Shown: positions 16,597 through 25,678 of the stretch, piece by piece
Layout of the letters: each line of letters opens with the position of its first letter
Position numbering within the stretch: position 1 is the stretch's first letter
NCBI GenBank assembly: GCA_004557035.1
Contig: SFFB01000023.1
Span: forward strand, 1 to 34,690
Reading direction: 5' to 3'
DNA length: 34,690 nt
Origin: Bacteroidales bacterium
Lineage (GTDB): Bacteria > Bacteroidota > Bacteroidia > Bacteroidales > Bacteroidaceae
Program-made: the position numbers and the translations under genes
The notes under the pieces: generated by a model
Database searches by the model: none
Seen by the model: only the letters and a program-made list of their open reading frames with translations
Told to the model about the DNA's origin: nothing

Positions 16597-16670
16597 GGTT
16601 GGGGTACCCGGACTCGAACCAGGAAAGACAGGACCAGAATCTGTAGTGTTGCCAATTACACCATACCCCA
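16597..16670 (-). tRNA. tRNA-Gln (anticodon CTG)
   Basis: The minus strand folds as a standard tRNA: acceptor TGGGGTA with TACCCCA, D-arm with AATTGGC, anticodon loop TTCTGGT (anticodon CTG), T-loop GGTTCGAGTCC, discriminator A and an encoded CCA (16597-16599). The loop and acceptor match bacterial tRNA-Gln. The pair closing the anticodon loop appears to be an A-C mismatch. Confidence 0.95.
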
Positions 16671-16710
16671 AAAACCTGTCGTAACCAAGATGCCCTCTCG
16701 ATTACGGCTG

Positions 16711-16741
16711 CAAAGTTACGCCTTTTGGCTTTCCCTGCAAA
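16711..16741 (-). promoter_or_regulatory. tRNA-Gln promoter
   Basis: The minus strand has -33 TTTG (16738-16741), a 19-base spacer and -7 TAACTTTG (16711-16718), a full consensus. Initiation near 16706 leaves about 35 bases of precursor leader. Confidence 0.75.
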
Positions 16742-16897
16742 TTTTTTGGCGTGTTTTTTGCACGATACCTTAAAAAAGATGATTTTTTGAGCCGTCGAGA
16801 GGGTTTTGTCGGCCGGTCGAATACCCTCAGAAAACACAAAAAACTCAAAAAGGCGGCATTTGCGCGCCACAAAAAGGCTCATTATGATAAATCATTT

Positions 16898-16905
16898 TAA
16901 CTTTG
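16898..16905 (+). promoter_or_regulatory. -7 box of the rsfS-ftsH-cdsA unit
   Basis: TAACTTTG matches TAnnTTTG exactly; no -33 TTTG is present at the usual distance. Initiation near 16910 gives a leader of about 148 bases that contains a small hairpin (ACCTTC-GAA-GAAGGT, near 16930). Otherwise nothing is recognised between 16742 and 17057. Confidence 0.55.
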
Positions 16906-17057
16906 CACCTTACAAGTGGTGTGTACTGAACCTTCGAAGAAGGTGACACCATCTGTCCAAACGCGTACCGACGCAAAACACTATAAAACTTCACTCCGGG
17001 CGCCACCGGCTGTCATTTTGGCAGTGCCGACCCCACGCGCTCACGACAACGACATTT

Positions 17058-17417
17058 ATGACAAAACAAAACGCACTCGTAGACACTATCGTAAAAGGCA
17101 TTCAAGAGAAAAAAGGCCGCCGCATCGTCGTGGCCGACCTCACAGGCATAGACACGGCGCCGTGTGAGTATTTCGTCATCTGCACTGCCGGCTCGCCCCA
17201 GCAGGCCGATGCCGTGACCGACGCCGTGGAAGAGTTCACCGGACGCGACTGCAACGAGAAACCAACGGCCATCGCCGGACGGCAAAACGCCTTCTGGATT
17301 GCCATGGACTACGGCAACGTGATGGTGCACATCCTCTTGCCCGACATGCGCGAGTTCTACGACATTGAGCACCTCTGGGACGATGCCAAACTCACCGAGG
17401 TGGCCGACATCGACTAA
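17058..17417 (+). CDS. rsfS: Ribosomal silencing factor RsfS
   Basis: A 119-residue protein of the RsfS/Iojap family. It binds ribosomal protein uL14 and blocks joining of 30S and 50S subunits when nutrients are scarce. Typical features are an N-terminal helix (LVDTIVKGIQEKKG), DYFVIC-like CEYFVICTAGSPQQADAV and the C-terminal WIAMDYGNVMVHILLPDMREFYDIEHLW, the most conserved stretch of the family. It opens a housekeeping unit: ftsH begins 17 bases after its stop. Length is typical. Confidence 0.97.
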   Translation: MTKQNALVDTIVKGIQEKKGRRIVVADLTGIDTAPCEYFVICTAGSPQQADAVTDAVEEFTGRDCNEKPTAIAGRQNAFWIAMDYGNVMVHILLPDMREFYDIEHLWDDAKLTEVADID

Positions 17418-17434
17418 CCATCAGTAACAAAACA

Positions 17435-19492
17435 ATGGCACAAAACGGATTAGACAACAAAAGCAAGATGCCACGCTTCAATCTGAACTGGCTCTACATT
17501 ATTATAATAGGCGGTCTGGCGTTTATGCTCTTCCAGGGCCAGGGTTCGGGTAGCAGCATAAGCAAAGACGTGGCTTATTCGGACTTCTGCAACTATGTGG
17601 CCGAAGGCTATGGCTCGGAGGTGATCATCAACAAGACCGACGGCACTGCACGCATGATGCTCAAACCCGACGCCGACAAGGTGCGCAAAATCTTCGGCCA
17701 GGGACTCGACCGCACAGGCAACAGTCCCTCGCTCGTGACCGACGGACCGGCCGACATCGACAAACTCGGCGAGTTTGTCATCGGCCACAACATGAAGGTG
17801 AGCTATGAGGTGAGCAACAATTTCTTTACGAGCCTCATTTCTACGCTGCTGCCTTTCGTCCTGCTCATCGGCGTGTGGATTTTCATTATGCGGCGCATGA
17901 GCGGTGGAGGCGGTGGAGCCTCCGGCGGTGTCTTTGGCGTGGGCAAGAGCAAGGCACGCCTGTTTGAAAAAGGTAAAGGCACCCACGTCACCTTCAAGGA
18001 TGTAGCCGGACAGGAAGGCGCCAAACAAGAAGTGCAAGAGATAGTCGACTTCTTGAAAAACCCGAAAAAATACACCAAGCTTGGCGGTAAAATCCCCAAG
18101 GGCGCTTTGCTCGTTGGTCCGCCGGGGACTGGTAAGACTTTGCTGGCTAAAGCCGTGGCCGGCGAGGCAGACGTGCCCTTCTTCTCTATGGCCGGCAGCG
18201 ACTTTGTCGAAATGTTTGTCGGCGTGGGAGCCAGCCGCGTGCGCGACCTCTTCCGCCAGGCCAAAGAGAAAGCACCCTGCATCATCTTCATTGACGAGAT
18301 TGACGCCGTGGGTCGCTCGAGAGGCAAAAATCCCTCGTTTGGCGGCAACGACGAACGCGAGAACACGCTCAACCAGTTACTCACCGAGATGGACGGCTTC
18401 GGCTCCAACTCGGGCGTGATTATCCTCGCCGCCACCAACCGCGTGGAAATACTCGACCCGGCCCTGCTCCGTGCAGGCCGTTTCGATCGCCAAATCCACG
18501 TGGACCTGCCCGAACTCTCCGAGCGCATAGCCATCTTCAACGTACACCTGGCTCCGCTCAAACTCGACAAAGACCTTGACGTCGACTTCTTGGCCCGACA
18601 AACACCGGGCTTCTCGGGGGCTGACATTGCCAACGTCTGCAATGAGGCTGCGCTTATCGCTGCCCGCCACAACCGCGACACGGTGGGCAAACAAGACTTC
18701 CTCGACGCCGTAGACCGCATCATTGGCGGACTTGAGAAGAAGTCGAAGGTGATGACGCAAGAAGAAAAGCGCACCATTGCTATTCACGAGGCCGGCCATG
18801 CCTCGGTGTCGTGGCTGCTCAAATATGCCAACCCGCTGGTCAAAGTGACCATCGTGCCCCGCGGACAGGCTCTCGGTGCCGCATGGTACTTGCCCGAAGA
18901 GCGCAGCATTACCACCAAAGAGCAGATGCTTGACGAAATCTGTGCCACGCTGGGTGGACGAGCCGCCGAAGAACTCTTCATGGGCCACATCTCAAGCGGT
19001 GCGCTCAATGACCTTGAACGCGTCACCAAGCGGGCCTATGGCATGGTGGCCTATCTCGGTATGAGCGACAAACTGGCCAATCTCTGCTACTACAACAATC
19101 AGGAATACAACTTCACCAAGCCGTACTCCGAAAAGACAGCCGAACAAATCGACGCCGAAGTCAAGGCCCTGATTGCCGAACAATATGACCGCGCCAAGCG
19201 CATCTTGATGGACAACGCGCCCAAACACGGACAATTGGCCCAAATCCTCATCGACCGCGAAGTCATCTTCACCGAAGACGTGGAGAAAATCTTCGGTAAA
19301 CGTCCGTGGAAGAGCCGTGCCGACGAAATCCGTGAGGAGGAAGAAAAAGCTGCGGCACAGAGCGGTACAGACGGCGAAGCCTCTACCGGAAATGGCAGTG
19401 AGGCCCTGCCGCCCATACCTTCAGAGCAGTCAGACGCCACCCCGGCTCCCGACACTACCGAGAGCGCAAACCCCGAAGGCGATAAACAATAA
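17435..19492 (+). CDS. ftsH: ATP-dependent zinc metalloprotease FtsH
   Basis: A 685-residue membrane-anchored AAA+ protease. Two membrane segments (about residues 18-34 and 130-152) flank a short periplasmic domain. The AAA domain has Walker A GPPGTGKT (228-235), Walker B CIIFIDEIDAVG and the second region of homology ending PALLRAGRFDR. The peptidase domain has the zinc motif HEAGH (451-455). The C-terminal tail of about 60 residues is acidic and rich in Glu, Ser, Pro and Ala, probably disordered. It degrades misassembled membrane proteins and some cytosolic regulators. It starts 17 bases after rsfS and ends 9 bases before cdsA. Confidence 0.98.
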   Translation: MAQNGLDNKSKMPRFNLNWLYIIIIGGLAFMLFQGQGSGSSISKDVAYSDFCNYVAEGYGSEVIINKTDGTARMMLKPDADKVRKIFGQGLDRTGNSPSLVTDGPADIDKLGEFVIGHNMKVSYEVSNNFFTSLISTLLPFVLLIGVWIFIMRRMSGGGGGASGGVFGVGKSKARLFEKGKGTHVTFKDVAGQEGAKQEVQEIVDFLKNPKKYTKLGGKIPKGALLVGPPGTGKTLLAKAVAGEADVPFFSMAGSDFVEMFVGVGASRVRDLFRQAKEKAPCIIFIDEIDAVGRSRGKNPSFGGNDERENTLNQLLTEMDGFGSNSGVIILAATNRVEILDPALLRAGRFDRQIHVDLPELSERIAIFNVHLAPLKLDKDLDVDFLARQTPGFSGADIANVCNEAALIAARHNRDTVGKQDFLDAVDRIIGGLEKKSKVMTQEEKRTIAIHEAGHASVSWLLKYANPLVKVTIVPRGQALGAAWYLPEERSITTKEQMLDEICATLGGRAAEELFMGHISSGALNDLERVTKRAYGMVAYLGMSDKLANLCYYNNQEYNFTKPYSEKTAEQIDAEVKALIAEQYDRAKRILMDNAPKHGQLAQILIDREVIFTEDVEKIFGKRPWKSRADEIREEEEKAAAQSGTDGEASTGNGSEALPPIPSEQSDATPAPDTTESANPEGDKQ

Positions 19493-19501
19493 TCACAGAC
19501 T

Positions 19502-20350
19502 ATGAGCAATCTGATTTCACGCACCATCACCGGCGTGCTCTTTGTGGCCTGCATCGTGCTGGGCATCTTGGGCGGTCCCATCTCTTTTGCCGCCGTGTTT
19601 TCCATTGTCACTGCACTGACCGTCTGGGAGTTTTGCCAGTTGGCCAACCATCACGGCGGAGCCTCTGTCAATGCGCCGCTGACCACACTCGGGGCGATTT
19701 ATCTGTTTGCCGCCTTCATTTTCGGTGCGTCAGATTTCATGTCGCCCGCACATGCCAAGGCGCTGGGCGCAGGCTACATCCTGATCATCATTCTCATATT
19801 GGTCTACGAACTCTATGCCCGCTCGGAGACGCCGTTTCAGAACTGGGCCTATGCCTTTGCGGCTCAGATTTACATCGCCTTGCCCTTCAGCCTGCTGGGC
19901 AGTCTGGCCTTCCATCCCGCTGCCGGCTTTGAGGCTGGATATGCCTCGTTGCTCCCCCTGTCGGTATTCATCTTCATCTGGACCAACGACACCGGCGCCT
20001 ATTGCGTGGGCTCGTTGCTCCACAAACGTTTCCCGGCCAAACTCTTTCCTCGCATTTCGCCCAAGAAAAGCTGGGTGGGCTCGATTGGTGGCGGTCTGCT
20101 CAGCCTCGTGGCCGCCTGGATCATGGCCACCGCCACCGGCACGATGAGCGTTGCCGTCTGGATGGGCTTTGCCATGACCGTCTGCGTGTTTGGCACTTGG
20201 GGCGACTTGGTGGAGAGCCTGCTCAAACGTCAGCTGGGTATTAAAGACAGTGGCCACATACTGCCCGGCCACGGTGGAATGCTTGACCGCTTCGACTCGT
20301 CGCTGCTGGCTATCCCCGCCTCTACGCTCTATTTTTATCTCATCCTTTAA
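19502..20350 (+). CDS. cdsA: Phosphatidate cytidylyltransferase
   Basis: A 282-residue integral membrane enzyme with about eight hydrophobic segments. It makes CDP-diacylglycerol from CTP and phosphatidic acid, the precursor of all bacterial phospholipids. The family signature is clear: a region of Lys/Arg and Asp (LLKRQLGIKDSGHILPGHGG) leading to MLDRFDSSLLAIP, the CDP-alcohol-type site, plus NDTGAYCVGSLLHKRFPAKLFPRISPKKSW upstream. It is the third gene of the rsfS-ftsH-cdsA unit. In many Bacteroidetes these genes are clustered. Confidence 0.97.
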   Translation: MSNLISRTITGVLFVACIVLGILGGPISFAAVFSIVTALTVWEFCQLANHHGGASVNAPLTTLGAIYLFAAFIFGASDFMSPAHAKALGAGYILIIILILVYELYARSETPFQNWAYAFAAQIYIALPFSLLGSLAFHPAAGFEAGYASLLPLSVFIFIWTNDTGAYCVGSLLHKRFPAKLFPRISPKKSWVGSIGGGLLSLVAAWIMATATGTMSVAVWMGFAMTVCVFGTWGDLVESLLKRQLGIKDSGHILPGHGGMLDRFDSSLLAIPASTLYFYLIL

Positions 20351-20383
20351 TCAGACCGTAGTCACGGTTTCAGACCTTCGCCT

Positions 20384-21607
20384 ATGAAACTGCCGGCCTT
20401 TTTGAAACAACGCAAATGGCGCCGCCTGCTGCTGGTCGGTGTGGTGCTCGTCGTGGCTGTGGCCTTGATGGCAGTGACGCTGACCTGTTTTATGGGAAAT
20501 AAGCCCTCGAAGGATTATGAGATAAAAGACCTCTTGGGCGGCAACATCTTTCCCTCGGCCATCATCTCCATCGCTACGACCGACGCCGCCTTCATCACAC
20601 CCATCGACACCCCCTACATAGGCAACGTGCGTAACGGATTGGCCGTGCAAGTGACGGCAGAGAAACCCAACTCAATGGTCCGCATCGAACTGGAAGAGAC
20701 GCCGTTTTTTGCCAAGTCTGTCTCTACGTTTGTCTTGCCCAAGAAAGACGTCACCTATACCATCTACCCCGACGTGTTGTGGCGCTATGAGACCCTGCGC
20801 GGCAACGAGCAGGCAGAGCCGGTCAGTGTGGCAATGACGGTGGAACTCAACGGAGAGAGCCTCGGGCAGAAAATGCGCACCTTCTCCGTGCGCAGCATCA
20901 ACGAGTGCTTGCTCGGCTATATGCGTACCTTGCCTTCGGGCAAGACGTCGTTTGTATCGACCCGCCAACTCTTTGCCGCCTATGTCAACGAAGAAAATCC
21001 CCTCATCGACCAACTTTTGCGCGAGGCACTCAACACACGCATTGTCCGCCGCTTTCAGGGCTATCAGGTTGGCACTGCCCAGAGTGTGGACAAGCAAGTC
21101 TATGCCCTTTGGTTCGTGTTGCAAAAGCGAAACTTCAAATACAGTTCGGTGTCTTATTCGAGCCTGTCGAGCAATGTGGTCTGGTCGCAAAGGGTGCGCA
21201 CGTTTGAAGACGCCTTCAAGGCCTCGCAAATCAACTGTGTCGACGGCAGCGTATTGTTTGCCTCTTTGCTGCGTGCCATCAATATCACCCCGGTCTTGGT
21301 GCAGATACCCGGCCACATGTTTGTGGGCTACTACACCGACAGCCAAAACAAAAATCTCACCTTCCTCGAAACCACTATGATAGGCGACGTCGACCTCGAC
21401 GACTATTTCCCTGAAGAGAAACTCGACTCGACGATGCAGGGAAAGAGTCAGAGCCAGGTGTCGAAGTTGACTTTTGAAAAGTCCAAGGAATACGCCACCA
21501 ATAATTACCAACGCAACGAAAGCAAAATCAAAGGCAACCAGCAGGGCTATATGTTTGTGGAAATCACCAAGCAGCTCCGCAGCCGCATCCAGTCTATCGG
21601 ACGATAA
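20384..21607 (+). CDS. Membrane-anchored transglutaminase-like protein, function unknown
   Basis: A 407-residue protein. A basic N terminus (KQRKWRR) precedes one membrane helix (about residues 15-35), with the rest probably periplasmic. The middle part looks like beta-rich domains (VRIELEETPFF, PVSVAMTVELNG). The C-terminal half carries Cys285 in NCVDGSVLFASLLRAI, His311 in PGHMFVGYY and Glu329 in FLETT, which has the order and spacing of a transglutaminase-like Cys-His-Asp/Glu triad. Such domains can act as cysteine proteases or cross-linkers. I recognise no named family. It lies 33 bases after cdsA and 24 bases before the GH2 gene, with no promoter box in either gap, so it may share their transcript. 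Confidence 0.8.
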   Translation: MKLPAFLKQRKWRRLLLVGVVLVVAVALMAVTLTCFMGNKPSKDYEIKDLLGGNIFPSAIISIATTDAAFITPIDTPYIGNVRNGLAVQVTAEKPNSMVRIELEETPFFAKSVSTFVLPKKDVTYTIYPDVLWRYETLRGNEQAEPVSVAMTVELNGESLGQKMRTFSVRSINECLLGYMRTLPSGKTSFVSTRQLFAAYVNEENPLIDQLLREALNTRIVRRFQGYQVGTAQSVDKQVYALWFVLQKRNFKYSSVSYSSLSSNVVWSQRVRTFEDAFKASQINCVDGSVLFASLLRAINITPVLVQIPGHMFVGYYTDSQNKNLTFLETTMIGDVDLDDYFPEEKLDSTMQGKSQSQVSKLTFEKSKEYATNNYQRNESKIKGNQQGYMFVEITKQLRSRIQSIGR

Positions 21608-21631
21608 TATCAAACCTCCTACCTATACGCT

Positions 21632-24600
21632 ATGAAAAGCAAGAACAACGTATTGAGATTGACCCTTTTCTGCCTGTTGGCCTGTTTGATGGGCCTTACG
21701 GCAGCCGCGCAGGCTTATCAGCCCGGCGCACTCTATCACATTGTGCCCGTGGCACGACAGAATTCGGCTATTGACCATCAGGCCGACGCCGGCAAGGCGA
21801 TGCTGGCCAAGACCAACGCCGACCGGCCTGAGCAGCACTGGACCGTTTCGGCTCTGGCCGGAAGTTGGCGCCTGATAAACCCCTTTACCAATCAGAGTCT
21901 CCGCACGGCCGGCACGAAAGTCGGTACGGGCGAAAACAACGGTTCGGACGAAGCCCAACTGTGGAAGATTGAGACCGTGGGCAAACAAGGCGCCGTCTTG
22001 CTCGTTCCGGCCAACCACCCCGAGGTGGCTGCCGTGAGCCAGGCCGATGGTCGCATAGCGTTTGAACCCAAAGATAAGGCCAAGACCGACCGCAATGCCT
22101 GGTTTGTCATCCGCCAAGCCGCTGCCGCCGGTTTTGACCAAGACTTGGCCTATCGCATCCGCTCTGTGGCGCACCCTGAATGGGTGCTGGGCAATGGCGA
22201 CTCAGGAGAGAACAACGCCCGAATAGTAGCTGAGAAAGTCGAAACGCTCAACCGTGGTCAGTATTGGAACATTAAAATGATTGACTTGCAGACCAGAGTG
22301 GTGCAAAATGCTTTCTATACCCAGCACTTTGATGACGGCGGAGACAATGCCGCCATCACGTGGCTCTTGCAGTGGCCGGCCACCGAGGGCGTTTGGAACA
22401 ATGCCAAGTTTCGCTTCGTTCCCGTCGAAGGCCAAAGCGGCACGTATCTCATCACTTCCGCCTCAAAAGCCAAAAGTGGTAAGATGTATGCCCTCAAAGA
22501 CGGGACGTTGAGCCTCGTTCCCTTCGATGCCCAAGACCGCGAGGCTTGGTTTGCCTTCGAACAGGTGGAAAAACCCAAGATTGCCTCACCCTACTGGGAA
22601 GATGAAACAATCTTTGGCGAAAACAAAGAGCGAGGGGTGGCCACTTATATGCCCTATAAAAACGAAGCCGCCATGCGGGCTGATGCGGCCTATTTTGCCA
22701 CTCCTTGGACTACGCCTCAAAACGATCGCTACCAGCTATTGAGCGGCACATGGCGTTTCAATTTTGTCTCAGAGCCTTCGGCGCGACCACTCGACTTTTT
22801 TAAGGAAGGCTATGATGTGAGTCAGTGGGATACAATCCCTGTGCCGTCAAACTGGGAGATGCAAGGCTACGACCGGCCTATTTATTGCAACGTGGAATAT
22901 CCTCACGCTAATACGCCGCCCTTTATCAAGGCCCGACCGGGCTATAACGATGGCGGTAAGAATTATGGCGTCAATCCCGTGGGTTCTTATGTGAGAGACT
23001 TTGACGTGCCTGCCGATTGGCTCAACCGTCGCACGTTCATCCATTTTGGTGGTATCTATTCGGCAGCCTTTGTCTGGCTCAACGGTCAATACGTGGGCTA
23101 TACTCAGGGTGCCAACAACGTGACCGAGTTTGACTTGACCCCCCATCTGCGTTCCGGCCACAACCGCTTGGCCGTACAAGTGTTCCGTTGGTCAGACGGT
23201 TCGTATCTCGAATGTCAGGATATGTTCCGTATGAGTGGCATCCACCGCGACGTATATATATATAATGTACCCCGTGTGTCGGTGCGTGACCATTATGTCA
23301 CCTCTCAACTCGATGCTGCGAGAGAGAACGCACGGCTGGACATAGCGCTGACCGTAGACAACCGCGACCGCCTCGCCGCGGCCAAGCAGATTGTCGTCAA
23401 GGTGTTGGACACAGAAGGCCGCGAAGTGGCTCAGACGACAGAGAGCGTCAATCTCTCTGCCGACACTCTCAAGACCATTAAGGCCCGGCTTGAGGTCAAG
23501 GCCATTAGGCTTTGGTCGGCTGAGACACCCAACCTTTACACCATTGCCGTGGTGCAGAAAGACGGTGAGGGCAACGAAGAGATGGCTTTTTCCACCAAAT
23601 ACGGCTTCCGCGACATTGCCATTCGCGACGCCAAGGTCTATGTCAATGGCCGTCCGGTCTTTTTCAAAGGCGTCAACCGGCAAGACACCGATCCGCTCCT
23701 CGGTCGCGCCGTCACCACGGAAACGATGCTGAAAGACGTCATGCTGATGAAGCAGCACAACATCAATACCATCCGCACGTCACACTATCCCAACAACGCC
23801 CGGATGTATGCCATGTTCGACCACTACGGACTCTATTGCATGGATGAGGCCGACCTTGAAGACCATGCCAATCAGAGCCTCTCCGACAGGCCTTCGTGGA
23901 TACCCGCCTTTACCGACCGCATAGAGCGGATGGTGCTTCGCGATCGCAACCATCCTTCGGTCATCTTCTGGAGTCTGGGCAACGAATGCGGCGGCGGCGA
24001 AAACTTCAAATACTGCTACGCCAAGGCCCGCGAACTTGACCCGCGACCCATTCACTATGAAGGCACACGCGACGGCAAGAGTTATGGCGGCAACCGTTTC
24101 TCTGACTTGTATTCAAAGATGTACCCCGGAATGGACTGGATGGACCATTACCGCAACAGCTTCGACCGACCAATGTTCATCTGCGAGATGGCTCACTCGA
24201 TGGGCAACTCAACCGGCAATATGCGGGAATATTGCGAGCGCGCCGAAAGCAGTAGTTCGATTATCGGCTTCGGTATCTGGGACTGGATTGACCAAGCCAT
24301 TTACGAGCCGGCCGAGATTAAGGCAGGTACCTATAAGGGTCGTTTGCGCACCGGTTATGACTTCCCCGGCCCCCATCAAGGCAATTTCTGCAGCAATGGT
24401 CTCATTCCCGCCACGCGTACACCCAGTGCCAAGTTGATGGAAGTCAAGGCCGCCTATCAGTATGTCAAGTTTGCGCTGGATGGCGTGGACGAAAGCAAAA
24501 ACACCGTGCGTGTGAAACTCACCAACGCCTATGCCTTCCGCGACTTGGCCGGTATGGACTTGCAATATGAAACGATGGTCGATGGCGTGGTGAAGAAGAC

Positions 24601-25654
24601 CAAGACCTTGCGCTTGTCACCCGTGGCAGCCGGCGACAGCCTCCTGCTCACATTCAAACCGAGCGTCAGCCTGGCCAAAGCCAAAGCGCAAGGCAAGGAG
24701 GTGATGCTTAACATACGAGTCGTTGGTCGTGCCGCCTCTCTGTTTGCACCTGCCGGCCACGTCTATGCCGCCGCCCAGTTTGGGCTGACCGAGCGTGCGC
24801 CTTTGGCGCCTCTGACCGTTAAAGGAACAAACCATCTGGCCATGACCGACGGTGCCGGTGCCTTGTTCTTGGGCAACGACCGTGTGTCGCTCCGTTTCGA
24901 TCAAGCCACGGGCCGCCTCATTGCCTTGGCTTTTGGCGGTCGCAATATCATTTCTGAAGAAGGCGGCTTTGTCTACGACAACCATCGCTGGATTGAAAAC
25001 GACCGCTATGGCCGCACCGACAACGGACTGGCCGCCGAGGGCAAGCTCTCTGTGGAAAACAAAGACGGCCTTACCATAGTGAAGACCACACGCGACGGCA
25101 ACCTTTGCGCCCAAGAGATTGACTATGCCATTTCGCCTGACGGCGTTGTCGACATGACCGTCCGGCTTCTCCCCAAAACCGACGACCTGCGTCGTGCCGG
25201 CGTGGTTTGTCTGCTCGACTCGGCTTTGTCGCAAGTGGACTATTATGCCCACGGCCCTTATGAGAATTGGGCCGACCGTCTCGACGGATGCCCTGTGGGC
25301 CGATACAGTTCGAGCGTGGCCGATATGGTTGAGTTCAACCAGAAGCCGCAGACCACCGGCGGCCGTGAAGGCTTGCGCAGTATGACACTTAAGGCTGCCG
25401 ACGGCTTTGCCGTTTCCATACAGACCGAGGGCGAAGTCAGCTTCTCTTTGACGCCTTACACCGATGCCCAACTGATGAATGCGGCTCACTATTACGACCT
25501 CACGCCGGGCAAGTCTAATGTGCTGCACCTCGACGCCAAGACACGCGGCGTGGGCAATGCCAGCTGTGGAGGCGCCGCCTGTGACACCACGCAGCCCTAC
25601 CGCGTGCCGCGCACACCGCTCACTTACAAAATCAGATTTCAACGTGCCCAATAA
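21632..25654 (+). CDS. lacZ: Secreted GH2 beta-galactosidase with two N-terminal beta-trefoil-like modules
   Basis: A 1340-residue protein; E. coli LacZ has 1024. A Sec signal peptide ends after TAAAQA (about residue 27). Residues about 28-315 look like two ricin-type beta-trefoils: Trp/aromatic motifs recur every 41-50 residues (EQHW near 70, AQLW near 111, NAWF near 157, QYWNI near 211, FRF near 261, AWFAF near 307). The GH2 part starts near residue 325 (jelly-roll domain with WRFNF and VPSNWEMQGYDRPIY). The TIM barrel carries the acid/base Glu785 in SLGNECGGG and the nucleophile Glu852 in FICEMAHSMGNS. A C-terminal beta-galactosidase small-chain-like domain follows (YAHGPYENWADR). It probably releases galactose from glycans in the periplasm or at the surface. 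Exact linkage preference is unknown. Confidence 0.94.
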   Translation: MKSKNNVLRLTLFCLLACLMGLTAAAQAYQPGALYHIVPVARQNSAIDHQADAGKAMLAKTNADRPEQHWTVSALAGSWRLINPFTNQSLRTAGTKVGTGENNGSDEAQLWKIETVGKQGAVLLVPANHPEVAAVSQADGRIAFEPKDKAKTDRNAWFVIRQAAAAGFDQDLAYRIRSVAHPEWVLGNGDSGENNARIVAEKVETLNRGQYWNIKMIDLQTRVVQNAFYTQHFDDGGDNAAITWLLQWPATEGVWNNAKFRFVPVEGQSGTYLITSASKAKSGKMYALKDGTLSLVPFDAQDREAWFAFEQVEKPKIASPYWEDETIFGENKERGVATYMPYKNEAAMRADAAYFATPWTTPQNDRYQLLSGTWRFNFVSEPSARPLDFFKEGYDVSQWDTIPVPSNWEMQGYDRPIYCNVEYPHANTPPFIKARPGYNDGGKNYGVNPVGSYVRDFDVPADWLNRRTFIHFGGIYSAAFVWLNGQYVGYTQGANNVTEFDLTPHLRSGHNRLAVQVFRWSDGSYLECQDMFRMSGIHRDVYIYNVPRVSVRDHYVTSQLDAARENARLDIALTVDNRDRLAAAKQIVVKVLDTEGREVAQTTESVNLSADTLKTIKARLEVKAIRLWSAETPNLYTIAVVQKDGEGNEEMAFSTKYGFRDIAIRDAKVYVNGRPVFFKGVNRQDTDPLLGRAVTTETMLKDVMLMKQHNINTIRTSHYPNNARMYAMFDHYGLYCMDEADLEDHANQSLSDRPSWIPAFTDRIERMVLRDRNHPSVIFWSLGNECGGGENFKYCYAKARELDPRPIHYEGTRDGKSYGGNRFSDLYSKMYPGMDWMDHYRNSFDRPMFICEMAHSMGNSTGNMREYCERAESSSSIIGFGIWDWIDQAIYEPAEIKAGTYKGRLRTGYDFPGPHQGNFCSNGLIPATRTPSAKLMEVKAAYQYVKFALDGVDESKNTVRVKLTNAYAFRDLAGMDLQYETMVDGVVKKTKTLRLSPVAAGDSLLLTFKPSVSLAKAKAQGKEVMLNIRVVGRAASLFAPAGHVYAAAQFGLTERAPLAPLTVKGTNHLAMTDGAGALFLGNDRVSLRFDQATGRLIALAFGGRNIISEEGGFVYDNHRWIENDRYGRTDNGLAAEGKLSVENKDGLTIVKTTRDGNLCAQEIDYAISPDGVVDMTVRLLPKTDDLRRAGVVCLLDSALSQVDYYAHGPYENWADRLDGCPVGRYSSSVADMVEFNQKPQTTGGREGLRSMTLKAADGFAVSIQTEGEVSFSLTPYTDAQLMNAAHYYDLTPGKSNVLHLDAKTRGVGNASCGGAACDTTQPYRVPRTPLTYKIRFQRAQ

Positions 25655-25678
25655 CATTCCTCTTTATTATTCATAACA

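Noticed and set aside
16693..16803. 9-base inverted repeat CCCTCTCGA (16693-16701) / TCGAGAGGG (16795-16803) around the tRNA-Gln promoter
   Set aside because: The arms are 93 bases apart with no other symmetry, so this could be chance; no transposase or target duplication is visible.
24617..25657. 346-codon minus-strand frame across the GH2 gene
   Set aside because: Antisense to the beta-galactosidase C-terminal domain, with no signal, motif or promoter.
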